The translations under genes were made by a program, and so were the position numbers. Positions 44,683 to 55,327 of a DNA stretch of 64,000 nt are shown piece after piece. The notes below the pieces were generated by a model, which saw nothing but the letters and a program-made list of their open reading frames with translations, made no database searches and was not told the origin of the DNA. Where the stretch lies: the NCBI GenBank assembly GCA_030323305.1, contig CP106741.1, positions 3,278,001 to 3,342,000 of the forward strand, given 5' to 3'. The DNA comes from Paenibacillus sp. CC-CFT747 (lineage in GTDB: Bacteria; Bacillota; Bacilli; Paenibacillales; NBRC-103111). Position 1 is the stretch's first letter; each line of letters begins with the position of its first letter.

Positions 44683-46527
44683 ATGAGTGTTGCCGTATTT
44701 ACTGCCGGCCCTCTGCAGGGACCGGCGCTTCCTCACAAGCAGGTATTCGCGCTAACAGAGCTGGAGGCCATGGAGTTGACCGGGTTTCAGGCGGTGTTTC
44801 TGATCGGTTCTCCCAAGCTTGATGAAGAGAGCTCTCTTACGCGGGAAACGATTCACAGGCTCTGGCACTATGTGCGCCAAGGCGGGGTCCTGTACGCCGA
44901 AATGATCCAGGCGTTTGATTTTGCCGGTTCCCGTTTGTTCGGGTGGAAGCAGGATTTCCCCAAAACCCGCCGAACGATGGAAAAGCTCCGGGTAACGGAA
45001 GCGGGAGGGCCAGCGGGCTCCCTTCTGGAATGGGACGGGGCCATGGCGTACGGCTTCCCGATTCATGCCGAGGTGCTGCTCGAGCACGGGGTCTTCAAAG
45101 AGACGCACAAGGCGGAGCGGGCACAAGGGGAAAGGGTTTATCCGGCCCTTCTCGTGCGTTCTCTTGGAGAAGGGACCTCGGTGTACAGCGCCTTTTCCCT
45201 GTTCGGAAGCACCGAGCCGGCCGCCTTCCGGCCTAACGGCGTGTGGAAGGAAGTGCTTACGGCGTTGTCGGCGCGGACCGGGGTTTCCTTCGGGGAGCCC
45301 GAGCCCGTTATCCGTCCTTCGGGCGGAACCGATCCGGACGAAGCGGTCAAAGCGGTCATGAGGTGGTTCCTCGACTCCGGCATCCTGCCGGAAAGGGACG
45401 GGAGCGCAGGCGTGCACGAGAATGTTCACTCCGTAACGGCCAGGCTGATGGCGGACCGCCGGCCGGACTGCCACGCCCACACGGCGCTGTTCTTCTATCT
45501 GTATGGCAAGGCCTTGGGAGAGAAGGCTTGGGAAGAGGCGGCGCACGGTCTGCTGCAGTCCCTTTTCGAAGGGGGCTACCAGGACATGGAGCCGGATTCG
45601 GCCACCTATGGATTCTTCAAGTGGTACGATTTCCCGGAGGAGAAGCCGGACCAGATCTTTACCGACGACAACGCTTGGGCCGCCTTCGTGCTGCTGTACC
45701 TGTACCGGCAGACCGGACGGGAGGAGTACCGGGTGAGGGGCCTTGCGGTAACGGAAGCGATGCTCGCCACCCAGCGGCCGGACGGGCTGCGGGCCAATAT
45801 GCTGCTCGGGGACGTTCTCCGCAAGGAAGGCCGGGAATCTGCGGTGCAGCTTGACGCAAGCTGGAACCCTCATTTTGAAAGCATCGCCCATGCCGCCTTC
45901 GTTCAGGCTTACCGGGTGACGGGAGAGCAGGTCTACCTGGATACCGCCGTTAAAGGAACCATTACGCTTGTAGAGAATGCCGATAAGCTGGCCTTCATGT
46001 ACAGCCGGACCTCGGGGCTTGGACGATTCCTGCTTCCACTCTCCTATTTGAGCTCCTATGACTCCACGGGCACGATCCGGGAAGGGCTCCGGAAGGTAAC
46101 GGAGGAGCTGTTCTCGCGGCAGCATGCCTCGGGCGCCATTGAGGAAGCCGACAATCCGGATCCGGAACGGTTCGGCCAGGAGGACGCCGGGGTGTACCTG
46201 TATAATGGCGAGGGCATCGCGGACCAGCTCTACACGAACAATTTTCTGCTGATGAATGCATGGGAAGCATGGAAAGCGACAGGAGATTCCGCCTACAAGG
46301 TCAAATATGAAGAGCTGAGGGAATTCCTCTGCCGGATTCAGATTGCAAGCGGCGACGCCCGGTTCAACGGGGGCTGGATGAGAGCGTTCGACTTGAACCG
46401 CTGGGAATACTTCGGCAACAACGGGGACACCGGCTGGGGGCCGTACTGCATGGAAAGCGGCTGGACCCAGGCCATGATCGGAACGGGACTTCTCTTAGGC
46501 CTGCTGGATGAGTCGGTTTTTGAGTAA
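44683..46527 (+). CDS. Six-hairpin glycosidase-like protein with an N-terminal GATase-like domain
   Basis: 614 residues. The N-terminal 200 residues resemble the class I amidotransferase-like fold without a catalytic triad (TGFQAVFLIGSPKLDEESSL, RLWHYVRQGGVLYAEMIQAF). The rest is an (alpha/alpha)6 toroid: HTALFFYLYGKALGEKAWEE, FFKWYDFPEEKPDQIFTDDN, DASWNPHFESIAHAAFVQAY, FNGGWMRAFDLNRWEYFGNN and GWGPYCMESGWTQAMIGTGL. No signal peptide, so it acts inside the cell on imported sugars. The family is recognisable only as a fold; it could be a hydrolase, a lyase or a phosphorylase-type enzyme. Confidence 0.65.
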   Translation: MSVAVFTAGPLQGPALPHKQVFALTELEAMELTGFQAVFLIGSPKLDEESSLTRETIHRLWHYVRQGGVLYAEMIQAFDFAGSRLFGWKQDFPKTRRTMEKLRVTEAGGPAGSLLEWDGAMAYGFPIHAEVLLEHGVFKETHKAERAQGERVYPALLVRSLGEGTSVYSAFSLFGSTEPAAFRPNGVWKEVLTALSARTGVSFGEPEPVIRPSGGTDPDEAVKAVMRWFLDSGILPERDGSAGVHENVHSVTARLMADRRPDCHAHTALFFYLYGKALGEKAWEEAAHGLLQSLFEGGYQDMEPDSATYGFFKWYDFPEEKPDQIFTDDNAWAAFVLLYLYRQTGREEYRVRGLAVTEAMLATQRPDGLRANMLLGDVLRKEGRESAVQLDASWNPHFESIAHAAFVQAYRVTGEQVYLDTAVKGTITLVENADKLAFMYSRTSGLGRFLLPLSYLSSYDSTGTIREGLRKVTEELFSRQHASGAIEEADNPDPERFGQEDAGVYLYNGEGIADQLYTNNFLLMNAWEAWKATGDSAYKVKYEELREFLCRIQIASGDARFNGGWMRAFDLNRWEYFGNNGDTGWGPYCMESGWTQAMIGTGLLLGLLDESVFE

Positions 46528-46540
46528 GGGAGACAAAAGA

Positions 46541-48144
46541 ATGCAGGGCGCCTCGAAGAAGGGGTTGCTTACAGACAGGGAGACGATTATGGTGGAAGAG
46601 AGCAAGGAAAGCAGAGCCCGGATGCTGGCGGAGCTTAGCTTAGAAGAGAAGGTGGGCCAGCTCTTTGCCTTTTATTTGAATGGCGAGGAGGAGCTTCCCC
46701 GGGCGAGAAAGGCGGCAGGGGAGTGGAAAGCCGGCGGAATCTTTCTCGATATGGGGATTCTGCATAATCCCCGGCAGGTGTATGAGCTGACGGCCGAGCT
46801 GCAAGCATGCGCTCTGGAGGAAGGAAGCGGAATTCCGTTGTTCCTCTCGGCGGATCTGGTAGCCGGCGCCGGCTGCAAGCTGCGGGATGGCGGGGCGGTG
46901 CATTTTCCCAAGAACCGGGCGGTCGGAGAAGTTGGAGAAGCGAAGCTCGCGTACGAGTCCGGGCGGATTACCGCGGAGGAGTCTCTTGCCATGGGTGTGA
47001 ATTTCAACTACAGCCCCGTGGTGGATGTGAACAACAACCCGCTGAATCCGGTTATCGGCACGCATTCCTTCGGAGAGGATCCGGAGCGGGTGGCGCGGAT
47101 GGGCGAGGCGGTCATCGCCGGTTACCAGGACAACGGCATGGTGGCCACGGCGAAGCATTTCCCAGGGCACGGGGATACCCAGGTGGATTCGCATTATGCG
47201 CTGCCCGTGCTTCCCTTGACCGCGGGCGGCTGGACCGCTTCGAGCTGGCGCCGTTCCGCGCCGCTATTCAAGCCGGAGTGGATGCCGTGATGGTCGGGCA
47301 TATCGCCGTGCCTTCGCTCGATCCGTCCCAGCTTCCCGCCTCGCTGTCCTACCCGATTACAACCGGACTGCTGAGGGAGGAGCTGGGCTTCCAGGGCCTG
47401 ATCGTAACGGACGGCATGTCCATGAAAGGGATCACAGCCCAGTTCAGCCAGGCGGAAGCCTGCGTCATGGCCGTTCTGGCAGGCGCGGATATTCTGCTCG
47501 TCTGTCCGGCTTCCACGGAAGAGGGCCAGGCTATGATCGACCGGGTGACCGAAGCCGTTCGCCAAGGGGAGATCAGCATGGAGCGTCTGGAGGCTTCGGT
47601 GGAGCGGATTCTGGATAAGAAGGCTAAGTACGGATTGACCCGGGAGGACTTCCGGCAGCCGCCATTTGACCCGGAGAAGCTGGAGAGGGAGGACAATCAG
47701 AAGACAGCGGACGAGCTGGCGCGAAGGGCTCTGTCGGCCTCGAACGGTTTTGCGGTGCCTACCAGGGAAGAGGCGGAAGCATCCCCGGTCACCCTGATCT
47801 GGGACCGTCAGGTGGATTTCTTCGCCGCCCGTCTTCGCGGGAGAGCGGAAATCCGCAGGGAGCACAAGCTGGATTCGTTCGCGGAGCTGCCCGGCTTTCT
47901 TGCGCAGTGTGAAGCGGAAGAAGGAAGCTGGCTGTTCGCCCTGACGCATAACAAGCCCATTCCGGCTGATGTGCTGGCCGCACTCGACCGTTTTGCCGCG
48001 GCCCGTCCGGGCAAGGTCCAGCTGGTTCATTTTGGCTCACCGTATGACCTGGCTCATCTGTCTCACGTGCCGGCTCTGCTGCTGTACGACCGGGCGCCAA
48101 GCCTGCAGAAGGCGGCGGCCGATTATTGGGAAGGCATCCGTTAA
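46541..48144 (+). CDS. nagZ: Beta-N-acetylhexosaminidase, GH3 (NagZ-like), frame-broken
   Basis: About 534 residues. The GH3 barrel has LSLEEKVGQLFAFYL, DLVAGAGCKLRDGG, NFNYSPVVDVNNNPLNPVIG, TAKHFPGHGDTQVDSHYALP (the NagZ His/Asp acid-base loop) and LIVTDGMSMKGI with the nucleophile Asp. One G is missing near 47218, giving LPLDRGRLDRFELAPF. A C-terminal domain of about 180 residues (PVTLIWDRQVDFFAARL) follows. It removes terminal beta-linked GlcNAc, or GlcNAc-anhydroMurNAc, in the cytoplasm as no signal peptide is present. ATG 46541 has a GGGAGAC site; 46589 is an alternative. Confidence 0.9.
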
Positions 48145-48169
48145 CGATTAGGAAGGGGAGAAAAGCCGA

Positions 48170-49743
48170 ATGAATAAACACCTGCAAGCCGATATCGTCA
48201 TTATCGGAGGAGGAACCGGGGTTGTGCGGCGGCGCTGGCCGCCGCAAGAGCCGGTCACCGGGTTATCCTGACGGAGGAAACGGATTGGATCGGAGGCCAG
48301 CTGACGAGCCAGGCGGTGCCGCCCGACGAGCATCCGTGGATCGAGCAGTTCGGAAGCACGGCAAGCTACCGGGAATTCCGCAGCCGCGTAAGGGAGTATT
48401 ACGCGAGAAATTTCCCGCTGTTCAAGCCGGCGCCCGCTCACCAGCCGTTTAACCCCGGCAACGCTACGGTCAGCCGCATCGCCCACGAGCCGAGAGCTGC
48501 TCTCGCGGTGCTCCGCGATATGCTGGCGCCTTATGTTCACAGCGGAAGGCTGACGATTCTGTACGGCTGCCGGCCGGTGAACGCCGAGACCGAGGAGGAT
48601 TCGGTCCGTTCCGTAACCGTAGCCGATTCGCTAACCGGAGATCAGATAGTGCTCACCGCTCCTTACTTTGTCGATGCGACGGAAGAAGGGGATGTGCTGC
48701 CTCTGGCCGGCGTGGAATATGTCACGGGAAGCGAATCCATTAAGGAAACCGGCGAGCCCCATGCCTTGGAGGGAGACGCCGATCCGATGGACATGCAGGC
48801 CTTCACCCACTGCTTTGCGATGGATTACATCGAAGGGGAAGACTTTACGATCCCGAAGCCGGCGCAGTATGACTTCTGGAACGCCTACCGGGCGGACTTC
48901 TGGCCGGACAAGCAGCTCAGCTGGGCCGGCGTTGTTCCCCATACGCTCGAGCCGGTGCGTTACAGCCTGTTTCCGGACGGGAAATCGTTCTCCCTGTGGA
49001 AATACCGCCGACTCATCGACCGGTCCCAATTCCGCGAAGGCACCTTCAAGAGCGATGTGACCAATGTGAACTGGCCGGCCAACGACTACTGGCTCGGTCC
49101 GATCATCGACGTGCCCGCGAAGGAAAGGGCGAAGCATCTCGAAGGGGCCCGGCAGCTCAGCCTGTCGCTCCTGTACTGGATGCAGACCGAAGCCCCGCGG
49201 CCGGACGGCAAAGCCGGCTATCCCGGCCTGCGTCTGCGTCCCGATATCGTCGGGACGGAGGACGGCTTGGCGAAGACCCACTATGTTCGTGAATCCCGCC
49301 GCATCCGTGCGGAGCTGACCGTGGTGGAACAGCATCTGAATCCCGACCTCCGGCCCGACGGGACGGCGGAGAACTATCCGGATTCCGTAGGCGTCGGCTC
49401 TTACCGGATCGACCTTCACCCGAGCACGGGGCTTAGGACGTATATCGACGTCTCCTCCCTGCCGTTCCAGATTCCGCTCGGCAGCCTTCTGCCGGTGCGC
49501 GTGAACAACCTTCTGCCCGCCTGCAAAAACATCGGAACGACTCATATCACGAACGGCTGCTACCGGCTGCATCCGGTGGAATGGAACATCGGAGAGTCCG
49601 TCGGCTACCTTCTTGCGTTCTGCCTCTCCCGGGGAGCGGTGCCGCGTCAGGTGCGGAGCGAGGAAAGCCTGCTGGCCGACTACCAGTCCATGCTTCAGGA
49701 AGCGGGAGTGGAGCTGAAGTGGCCGTCGATTCATGCCGTATAG
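48170..49743 (+). CDS. FAD-dependent oxidoreductase (FAD_oxidored family), frame-broken
   Basis: About 524 residues. The FAD-binding fold is at the start (ADIVIIGGGTGGCAAALAAA once a G missing in G4 48218-48221 is restored, then VILTEETDWIGGQLTSQ). Further motifs: VDATEEGDVLPLAGVEYVTG, FRIPLGSLLPVRVNNLLPAC and NIGTTHITNGCYRLHPVEWN with GESVG. This family is found in glycan and sugar-acid operons of Paenibacillus and Bacteroidetes, but its substrates are unknown. It lies between NagZ and NanE-NanK in one operon with 25-bp and 48-bp gaps. GGAAGGGGAG precedes the ATG. Confidence 0.87.
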
Positions 49744-49791
49744 ATAACGGGCAGGTTCCCGTAAGAATCCATATAGAGAGAAGGGCACCCG

Positions 49792-51416
49792 ATGAGCATC
49801 ATTCCTAAAAACAGCCTGGTCGTTTCCTGCCAGGCGCTGGAGCACGAGCCGCTTCACGGCTCCCACCACATGGCCGCCATGGCACGCGCGGCCGCGGGCG
49901 GAGGCGCCGGCGGCATCCGCGCCAACAGCCTGCCCGACGTGGCCGCTATTAAAGCGGCGGTCAGCCTGCCGGTGATCGGTCTGTGGAAGAAGGATTACGA
50001 AGGCTTCGAAATGTACATAACCCCGACCTTGGAGGACGCTTTGGCGGTTCACCAGGCGGGAGCGGATATCGTAGCCTTGGACGCCACCTCCCGTCCCCGT
50101 CCGGACGGCCGGACGCTGGAGGAGACCATCCGCCTTCTGAAGGAGAAGGGGTTCGGGTTATGGCCGACATTTCCACCTTCGAAGAAGGAATTCAGGCGGC
50201 CGCTTACGGTGCGGATTACGTTTCCACCACCTTGTCCGGGTACACGCCATATACGGAAAACACCGTTCTGCCCAATCTCGACCTGGTGCGCAGACTGGCG
50301 GAGGAGCTGAAGGGCTCCGTCGTGGCCGAAGGCGGCATTTCCCGCCCCGAGGAGGCGGCAGCCGCCCTTGAGGCCGGTGCCGATTTCGTCGTGGTGGGCG
50401 GGGCCATCACCCGCCCGCAGAGCATCACCGCACGTTTCGCAGAGGGCATACGCCGTCCGGAGAAAACGCTTATGGGCCAGGATTCCCTTTATATCGGCGT
50501 AGACTTGGGCGGAACGGGCATGAAAGGAGCGGTCGTGGACCGCTTGGGGCAGTTTCGGGCCACGGCTTCCCGGCCGACGCCTACCGCTCTCGGAAGAGAG
50601 GGCATTCTCGCGTCTATGCGGGAGCTGATCGGGGAGCTGATCGAGCAGGCAGGCCCGGTGGAGGCGATTGGCATCGCGTCCGCCGGCAGCATCGACCGGG
50701 AAGCGGGCGTCGTCCTTTTTGCGACCAGCAACCTTCCCGGCTGGACCGGCGTCCGTTTGGCCGATGAAATCCAGGGGACGTTCGGCCTTCCCGTCTTCAT
50801 CGATAACGATGTGAACGCGGCGGCGCAGGGCGAAGGCTGGCTTGGTGCCGCTGCGGGGCACCCGAACTTCGCCTACCTGGCCATGGGGACAGGCGTCGGC
50901 GGGGCGATTGCCTGGAACGGGCAGGTCATCCCCGGCGTCCACGGCGGAGCCGGAGAGGTGGGGCATATCATCGTCGAGCCGGGTGGCCGGGTCTGCAACT
51001 GCGGACAGAAGGGCTGTCTCGAGCAGTACACCTCCGGAACCGCCTTGACCCGCGATGCGGCGGCGGCCGTGCCGGGCTGGGACAGCCGGAAGCTGCTGCA
51101 GGCTCTCGCGGAGGAAGACCCGCGGGCGGTTGGGGTAGTGGAGGCGTTCGTCTTCCGTCTGGCTGTTGGGCTTGTGAACATCCAGCGGGTCTTCGACCCG
51201 GAGCTCATTATTCTCGGCGGAGGAGTGGGTGAGACGTATGATAGCTGGAGCTTGCGGCTCGAGAGGGCGATCGAAGAAGCCGGCTGCGAATCCGTAAAGG
51301 TTAAGCCTGCCGTCACCGGAAACCGGGCGGGCATTCTGGGGGCGGCCCGGTACGCCATGACGAAACATGCTGCCATCCAAGCTTCCTCCGCCCAAACGGA
51401 TAGCAGCTCCTTATAA
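49792..51416 (+). CDS. nanEK: Bifunctional ManNAc-6-P epimerase/ROK kinase fusion (NanE-NanK), frame-broken
   Basis: About 541 residues. Residues 1-225 are NanE: SLVVSCQALEHEPLHGSHHM, GGIRANSLPDVAAIKAAVSL, PVIGLWKKDYEGFEMYITPT, DIVALDATSRPRPDG, ADISTFEEGIQAAAYGADYV, VVAEGGISRPEEAAAALEAG. Residues from about 230 are a ROK kinase: LYIGVDLGGTGMKGAVVD, the zinc site CNCGQKGCLEQY, and the ELIILGGGVGE end. Together they phosphorylate ManNAc and epimerise ManNAc-6-P to GlcNAc-6-P. One G is missing at 50155-50157 within NanE. No stop separates the halves, in this frame or the frame reached by one more base, so the fusion seems real. Confidence 0.85.
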
Positions 51417-51472
51417 ATCAACACGATCCGGCAGCACCGGTTTAAGGGATTCGGTACACGGGGAGGTAACCA

Positions 51473-52660
51473 ATGGAAAGAGCGGAAAGAATAGACGGGC
51501 TCATCCGCAAGGGGAATGTCGTCCTGCCGGAGTCCACGCGGTATGGAGCGGATGTCCGCCTTCGTAACGGAAGGATTGCGGAGATAGGAGAGGCGCTTCC
51601 CTGCTTAGAGGGGGAGACGGTCATGGAGGCGGAAGGGGCGTGGGTCTTTCCCGGCTTCCTCGATCTCCATGTTCATGGTGGAGACGGGGCCGGTGTATCG
51701 GACGGGGATCCCCGTTCGCTCGCCAGGATGTGCGCCTTTCATGCCCGCCATGGCACAACGGGTCTGCTCCTCACCACCTCCACCCTGCCGGATGAACGGC
51801 TGACGGAGGCGTTGGAAGCCGTCCGGGCTTACGCTTCGTCAGAGGAAGAGAGCATGGGGGCGGAAGCCTTGGGGGTTCATCTGGAAGGCCCCTTTCTAAG
51901 CGAGGCTTACCGGGGAGCACAAAATCCGGAATGGCTTCAAGCGCCATGCGTGGAGAAAGCCCGCCGGTGGATGAAGGCCTCCGGCGACCGGATTCGTCTC
52001 GTTACCCTTGCTCCCGAGCTCCCCGGAGCGCAGGAGGTCATCTCCTTCTTCCGGGAGAAAGGCGCCGTCGTATCGGCAGGCCATTCCGGAGCGGATTATG
52101 ACAGGATGGAGCAGGCGCTGCGGGAGGGGATTACGCACAGCACCCACTTCTATAACGGAATGCCCGGGTTTCATCACCGCCGTCCGGGAATAGCCGCCTC
52201 CGTCTGGCTTAACGATGAGGTAAGCGCCGAGCTTATTCTCGATCTTCAGCATGTTCACCCGGCGGCGGCCCAGGTTCTCCTTCGCTGCAAAGGGCTGAAC
52301 CGGGTGTGCCTGATCACGGATGCCGTCCATACGGCGGGGCTTCCCGACGGGGAGTACTGGCAAGCCTCGGGCCGCAAGTTGACGGTCCGGGAAGGGACCG
52401 TCCGGCTCGAAAGCGGAGAGCTGGCGGGCAGCATGCTCACTATGAACCGTGCCGTGCGGCATGCCGTTCAGGCGCTGGGGCTCGCCCCTCATGAAGCGGC
52501 CCGGCTCGCTTCTCTTACTCCCGCGGAAATCATAGGGGAGGAACGGGAACGGGGCTCCCTTTCCCCGGGCAAAAGGGCAGATCTTGTCCTTCTGGATGCG
52601 AATTATGACGTCCTGCTCACCTTGCGGGAGGGTGTACCCGTTTACCGAAAGTCTGATTAG
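51473..52660 (+). CDS. nagA: N-acetylglucosamine-6-phosphate deacetylase
   Basis: 395-residue amidohydrolase that turns GlcNAc-6-P into GlcN-6-P and acetate. Metal and catalytic residues are seen in GFLDLHVHGGDG (His66, His68), GVHLEGPF (Glu137), VVSAGHSGADY, THSTHFYNGMPGFHHR and CLITDAVHTAGLPDG (catalytic Asp); SLSPGKRADLVLLD closes the fold. It starts 56 bases after the fusion gene and ends the operon. No nagB follows, so GlcN-6-P must be handled elsewhere. The product of NanE-NanK is its substrate. Confidence 0.95.
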   Translation: MERAERIDGLIRKGNVVLPESTRYGADVRLRNGRIAEIGEALPCLEGETVMEAEGAWVFPGFLDLHVHGGDGAGVSDGDPRSLARMCAFHARHGTTGLLLTTSTLPDERLTEALEAVRAYASSEEESMGAEALGVHLEGPFLSEAYRGAQNPEWLQAPCVEKARRWMKASGDRIRLVTLAPELPGAQEVISFFREKGAVVSAGHSGADYDRMEQALREGITHSTHFYNGMPGFHHRRPGIAASVWLNDEVSAELILDLQHVHPAAAQVLLRCKGLNRVCLITDAVHTAGLPDGEYWQASGRKLTVREGTVRLESGELAGSMLTMNRAVRHAVQALGLAPHEAARLASLTPAEIIGEERERGSLSPGKRADLVLLDANYDVLLTLREGVPVYRKSD

Positions 52661-52711
52661 AGCACGGGATTCTGTCTGGATCCCCTAAATCGCCCACGCA
52701 GTCACCGTAAA

Positions 52712-52756
52712 CAAAGAGCACCTGACTCCCTCCTGGGGAGTCAGGTGCTCTTTGTT
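52712..52756. terminator. Bidirectional terminator between nagA and the kinase gene
   Basis: AAAGAGCACCTGACTCCC pairs perfectly with GGGAGTCAGGTGCTCTTT around a short loop; A-rich before and TTTGTTT after. Confidence 0.95.
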
Positions 52757-52806
52757 TGCTATTCTTCAACGGACGCCTCAAACGGCTGCGGTCCGAGAAT
52801 CCCGGC

Positions 52807-54299
52807 TTACGACAGCTTAAGCCGCACGCAGAAGCGGACCTCGTCCTCCTCGCTTTCGGCCCAGATTTCGCCGCCGTGCGACTCGACGATGCTCTTCGCG
52901 ATGGCAAGCCCGAGACCCGAGCCGCCGGCGGAAGACGTGCGGGCCGCATCGACCCGGTAGAAACGGTCGAACAGCCGCGGCAGCTCGTCCGCCGGAATCG
53001 GGTCGCCCTGGTTGACCACGGTCACCAGGGCATAGCCGTCCGGGTCGGGGGTCATCGTTACCTTCACGGTGCCGGGCTTGTGGCTGTACTTGATCGCATT
53101 CGTGAGCAGGTTCTCGAACACCCGGATCATTTTGTCGGGGTCGATGGAGACGTTCAGCTTCTCCGCCGGCAGGCTGCGGATGAGCTGCAGCTGGTTCTCC
53201 TCCGCGTGGCTGACCAGCTCCTCGATCAGCTGCTCCAGCAGCTCGTTCAGGCAGACCCTTTCCTGGTGCATCCGGATGCCGTGGTTGGTCAGCTTCGTGT
53301 ATTCGAACAGGTCGTCGATCAAGCCCTTCAGCTTCTCCGACTTGCCGTAGGCGATGCTGATGTAGGAGTCGGCCTGCTTCTCGTCTTCGAAGTTCTTGTC
53401 CTTCAAGAGCCGGAGGTAGCCCATGATGAGGGTGAGCGGCGTCCGCAGGTCGTGCGAGACATTCGTAATTAGCTCATTCTTCGTTCGTTCCGCACGGCGT
53501 TCTTCCTCGAGCGTCCTCTGCAGCTCCTCGGCCATCCGGTTGATGTTGTTGGCCAGCGACCCGAGCTCATCCCGGCTGTTCTGCTTCACCCGGTAATCGA
53601 GCCGGCCGCGGGAGATTTCCAAGAGTCCGCTCGTCAGCCGCTCGAGGTCCTTCATTTTGCGTTTGGTGAGCAGGTAGAACAGGAGGATGAAGACGGCAAT
53701 GCTGAAAGGAATGGAGAGAGGGCTTCCGTCCCTCACGTAATAAATGGTCGGCTGGGGAATGCCGCTTACGACGAGGTACCCTTTCTGGCCATCCAGGTCG
53801 ATCGGGTAGAAGCTGGTGTACTCCCGGCGGAGATTATCCGGATTGTTCCGCGCTTCTAAGGCGTTCGTGAACAGGTTATGAAGATCGACGGTCGTCTCCC
53901 GTGCATCCTTGCTTTTCAGCAGAACCTTCCCGTCCAGATCGAGCACCATGATTTTGTACTGGCTGAGCTCAATATGACGCTGGAGAAAGGAGCGGGCGTC
54001 CTCTTTACCAGGGTCCGAGGTGTGCGATATTTTCAAATAGCCGGCAATGTTGCGCGCTTCTTCGTCCATGTTATTGATGTCGGCGGTATAGTCAAACTGG
54101 GGGCCCGGTTGACCTCGCCCAGGATGGCGTCGGACAGGGAGTAGGTGAGCACGGAGGCCAGCAGGCAGATGACGAAGGTGAAGATCAGCTGAAGCCGCAG
54201 GGAGCTCTGAACATTTTCCTTGCCAAGCCGGACCGTGGATCGCAGGAAGCGGAAGAGGTCTCCGAGCCAGTTGAAAGGGAAGATGCGGCTAAGTTTCAA
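52807..54299 (-). CDS. Sensor histidine kinase, frame-broken near the N-terminus
   Basis: About 497 residues: first helix LQLIFTFVICLLASVLTYSL, extracellular sensor (MDEEARNIAGYLKISH to GYLVVSGIPQPTIYYV), second helix PFSIAVFILLFYLLTKRK, HAMP, HisKA NELITNVSHDLRTPLTLIMG, then ATPase boxes FENLLTNAIKYSHKPG and GSGLGLAIAKSIVESHGG. One base is missing in the G5 run at 54099-54103; adding it gives NRAPQFDYTADINN. The TTG start at 54299 overlaps the end of the regulator gene. VanS/ResE-like in plan; the stimulus is unknown. Confidence 0.9.
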
Positions 54300-54983
54300 T
54301 TTTGTAGCCTACCCCCATACCGTCTTGATGTAACGAGGCTGGCGCGGATTCGCTTCGATTTTCTCGCGGATTTTGCGGATATGCACCATGACGGTGTTCT
54401 CCGAGTCGAAAAAAGCTTCCTTCCACACGCTTTCGTAAATGCGCTCGATGCTGAAGACGATCCCGCGGTTGCGGGCTAGCAGCTCGAGAATGGCGAATTC
54501 TCGCGGGGTCAGCTTGACCTCCCGCCCCTCGATCCTCACCTCATGGGTATCGATATTGATCGTCAGATCATCGACTTCAATCTCGTTTTCCTTGCGGGCA
54601 TCCTGCACGTTAAGGCGATGGTAACGGCGGAGCTGGGATTTGACGCGCGCCAGCAGCTCGAGCGGATTGAACGGCTTCGTCACATAGTCGTCCGCTCCGG
54701 TGCTGAGGCCGAGGATCTTGTCGATGTCCTGGCTCTTGGCGGACAGCATGATGATGGGCATGTTTTTGCGTTCGCGGATTTTGAGGCAGGCTTCAATGCC
54801 GTCCATCCGGGGCATCATCACATCAAGAATGATCAGGTCCACCTCGTGATTCTGCAGCACGTCCAGCGCTTCGATGCCGTTCGCCGCCTTCAGAATGTGA
54901 AAGCCGTCGTTCTTTAAATAAATTTCCAGCAGGTCGAGGATTTCTTTCTCGTCATCGACCAGGAGAATGGTTTCTTTGGCCAT
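54289..54983 (-). CDS. OmpR-family response regulator, frame-broken at the end
   Basis: About 231 residues: receiver (ILLVDDEKEILDLLEIYLKN, LIILDVMMPRMDGIEACLKI with phospho-Asp, IIMLSAKSQ, GADDYVTKPFNPLELLARVK) and winged helix (VKLTPREFAILELLARNRGI, ENTVMVHIRKIREKIEA). The raw frame stops at KTVWG because one base is lost in the C5 run 54312-54316; restoring it gives the usual KTVWGVGYKIET end and an 11-base overlap with the kinase gene. It diverges from dgoD with 344 bases between. Confidence 0.92.
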
Positions 54984-55327
54984 AGGGTACACTCGCTTTG
55001 TTGTAATTTGGCAGGCCCGCCCTTTTCCTGCAGGTCCAGGGGGAACTATCCCTACTTAACCATACCGCCTGGGGAAAGGCAAGGCTTCCGGCGGTGCTCC
55101 GGGCAGCGGTCCTTGGAAGGCTCGCGGCGGAAGGAGGCAAGCCGGAAGGATGCCCGCAGGAAGCCGGTGAGCTTCCGCCTCACGGGAGGGATGTTCCTGT
55201 CATTCTCTGAGTATAAGGGACAATTCTTAAAGCGGGCATGGGCGAAACCTTAACTTTCTCTTAAAGGTGCCGTCTGGTAAACTTAACCGTGAAAGCGGAT
55301 TCCTAATGGGAAAGGGAGTGGCTGGCT
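54984..55327. other. Divergent control region between the regulator gene and dgoD
   Basis: No gene. TGAAAGCGGATTCC at 55290-55303 resembles the CcpA cre site (TGAAAGCGCTTTCA) with three differences and lies 24 bases before dgoD. The stretch AACCTTAACTTTCTCTTAAA at 55247-55266 is the AT-rich part and probably holds the promoters. Confidence 0.4.

Noticed and set aside
48631..50052. Long antisense frame of 473 codons opposite the FAD oxidoreductase gene
   Set aside because: It is an opposite-strand shadow in GC-rich DNA, spans two real genes and has no ribosome site or family motifs. The same holds for other long antisense frames (52756-53472, 55283-56449, 50049-51395).
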